Below are positions 63,051 through 64,000 of a stretch of 64,000 nt of DNA, piece after piece. The DNA is from Pseudovibrio sp. Ad37 (GTDB lineage: Bacteria; Pseudomonadota; Alphaproteobacteria; Rhizobiales; Stappiaceae), in assembly GCF_001623075.1 (NCBI RefSeq), contig NZ_LMCF01000079.1, positions 62,001 through 126,000 on the forward strand, written 5' to 3'. The notes beneath the pieces are model-generated. The model ran no database searches and was not told the DNA's origin. It saw only the letters and a list, made by a program, of their open reading frames with translations. Made by a program: the position numbers and the translations under genes. Position 1 is the stretch's first letter; each line of letters opens with the position of its first letter.

Positions 63051-64000
63051 TTATTTCTCTCGCAATTCCCGGCGCAAGATCTTGCCCACGGTCGATTTTG
63101 GAAGCTCTTCCAAAAACTCCACGTATTTCGGCACCTTATAAGCCGCTATCGCGTTGTGGCAGTAATCCTGCACGGCTTCTGGCGTAACGTCCTCGTTGTT
63201 GCGCACAACAAACGCTTTCACCGCCTCGCCAGTTCGCTCGTCAGATGTACCTGCAACAGCCACTTCAACCACACCCTTGATCTCAGCTATCACAGCCTCA
63301 ACCTCTGCGGGGTATACGTTGAAGCCAGACACAAGCACCATGTCTTTCTTGCGGTCGACAATCTTGAAGTTGTTGCGCTTGTCCATGATCGCAATATCAC
63401 CGGTACGGAAGAACCCGTCCGGCGTCATCACCGCGGTCGTTGCCTCCGGCTTGCGCCAATAGCCTTGCATGATTTGCGGTCCGCGTGCACAAAGCTCACC
63501 CGGCTGGCCAAGCGGAACTTCATTGTCCTCCGCATCCAGCAGCTTGATCTCTGTCTTTGGCATGGACTGGCCAACTGTCTCGGTAAACTCGGTGCTGTCA
63601 AACGGATTCACCGAAAGGATCGGCGAGGTCTCACTCAGGCCATATCCTTCAATAATGTGGTGACCGGTCACCTGTTTCCACTTATCCGAAATCGCACGCT
63701 GAATAGCTGAGCCGCCACCCATGGCAAATTTGTAGTTGCTGAAGTCCAGTCCATCAAAACCCGGTGTATGCAGCAGGCCGTTAAACAGCGTGTTGACCCC
63801 GGTAATCACGCTGAATTTCCACTTCTTCAGCTCTTCCACAAACCCCGGCATATCGCGTGGATTCGTGATCAGCACGTTTCTGGAGCCCAGCCAGTAAAAC
63901 GACACGCAGTTCACCATCAACGCAAAGATGTGATAGAGCGGCAAAGCCGTTATGACGATCTCCTGCCCAGCACGCATAAACCCGTCTGTTGCCGCATCAA
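63051..64000 (-). CDS. long-chain acyl-CoA synthetase (partial, N-terminus outside window)
   Basis: The C-terminal 316 or so residues of an AMP-forming ligase. The frame runs open through the window edge at 64000. Motifs are YGLSETSPILS, GELCARGPQIMQGYWRKPEAT, GFFRTGDIAIMD, DRKKDMVLVSGFNVYPAEVE and the catalytic lysine in KTVGKILRRELR. It most resembles FadD-type fatty acid activation. It converges with the DUF1330 gene and is not part of the pyrimidine operon. Confidence 0.93.
   Translation of the reverse strand, partial: DAATDGFMRAGQEIVITALPLYHIFALMVNCVSFYWLGSRNVLITNPRDMPGFVEELKKWKFSVITGVNTLFNGLLHTPGFDGLDFSNYKFAMGGGSAIQRAISDKWKQVTGHHIIEGYGLSETSPILSVNPFDSTEFTETVGQSMPKTEIKLLDAEDNEVPLGQPGELCARGPQIMQGYWRKPEATTAVMTPDGFFRTGDIAIMDKRNNFKIVDRKKDMVLVSGFNVYPAEVEAVIAEIKGVVEVAVAGTSDERTGEAVKAFVVRNNEDVTPEAVQDYCHNAIAAYKVPKYVEFLEELPKSTVGKILRRELREK

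Noticed and set aside
1-64000. CRISPR arrays, rRNA or tRNA genes
   Set aside because: No regular spaced repeats and no cloverleaf or rRNA segments were recognised on either strand.

Overview
The window reads as chromosomal DNA of an alphaproteobacterium, most likely Pseudovibrio or a close relative in the Stappiaceae/Rhizobiales-Rhodobacterales zone. That placement is inferred, not searched. It rests on an HdaA-type DnaA regulator beside ppk and ppx, the block purN-purM / AI-2E permease / hdaA / ppk / ppx / rnd / aspS, an unorthodox mix of type III effector genes with a coenzyme F420 locus, and dispersed hairpin repeats built like rhizobial RIME or Brucella Bru-RS elements. No rRNA, tRNA or CRISPR array was seen.

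Layout. 1-7 kb: small hypothetical membrane proteins, an ABC-F ATPase, DUF1801 and DinB proteins, ndk, and an exported GlcG/HbpS-like protein. 6.7-20 kb is an accessory zone. A CesT-type type III chaperone lies divergent to a SopB/IpgD-like phosphoinositide phosphatase effector. A possible integrase remnant follows, then seven TetR-type genes in a row (one frameshifted), a HAD hydrolase, a cytoplasmic molybdopterin oxidoreductase, and a second effector candidate carrying repeated host-kinase-style tyrosine motifs (YDxP, EPxYA, ITIM-like). No secretion apparatus genes are in the window, so a type III system must lie elsewhere if these effectors are used.

20-44 kb is mostly core: purN/purM, AI-2E permease, hdaA, ppk/ppx, RNase D, aspS, an MsbA-like ABC exporter, two tandem paralogous exported proteins of unknown function, an EAL phosphodiesterase, ferredoxin-NADP reductase, recX, a polysaccharide lyase, formate-tetrahydrofolate ligase and a DMT permease. 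44.8-49.8 kb is a vitamin B12 uptake unit (cobalamin riboswitch, btuB, btuF, btuC, btuD).

49.8-62.6 kb is the most interesting part. A RutR-like regulator, an F420-type luciferase-like oxidoreductase, an F420:NADP oxidoreductase and a tightly overlapping F420 biosynthesis operon (cofG-cofH-cofD-cofC-cofE) run leftward. They are back to back, across an 826-base regulatory gap holding a RutR-like box, with a rightward N-carbamoyl amidohydrolase / dihydropyrimidinase / NCS1 permease operon. The gene set suggests that pyrimidine (or hydantoin-like) reduction uses F420H2 instead of the usual PreTA dehydrogenase, which is not present here. The window ends inside an acyl-CoA ligase.
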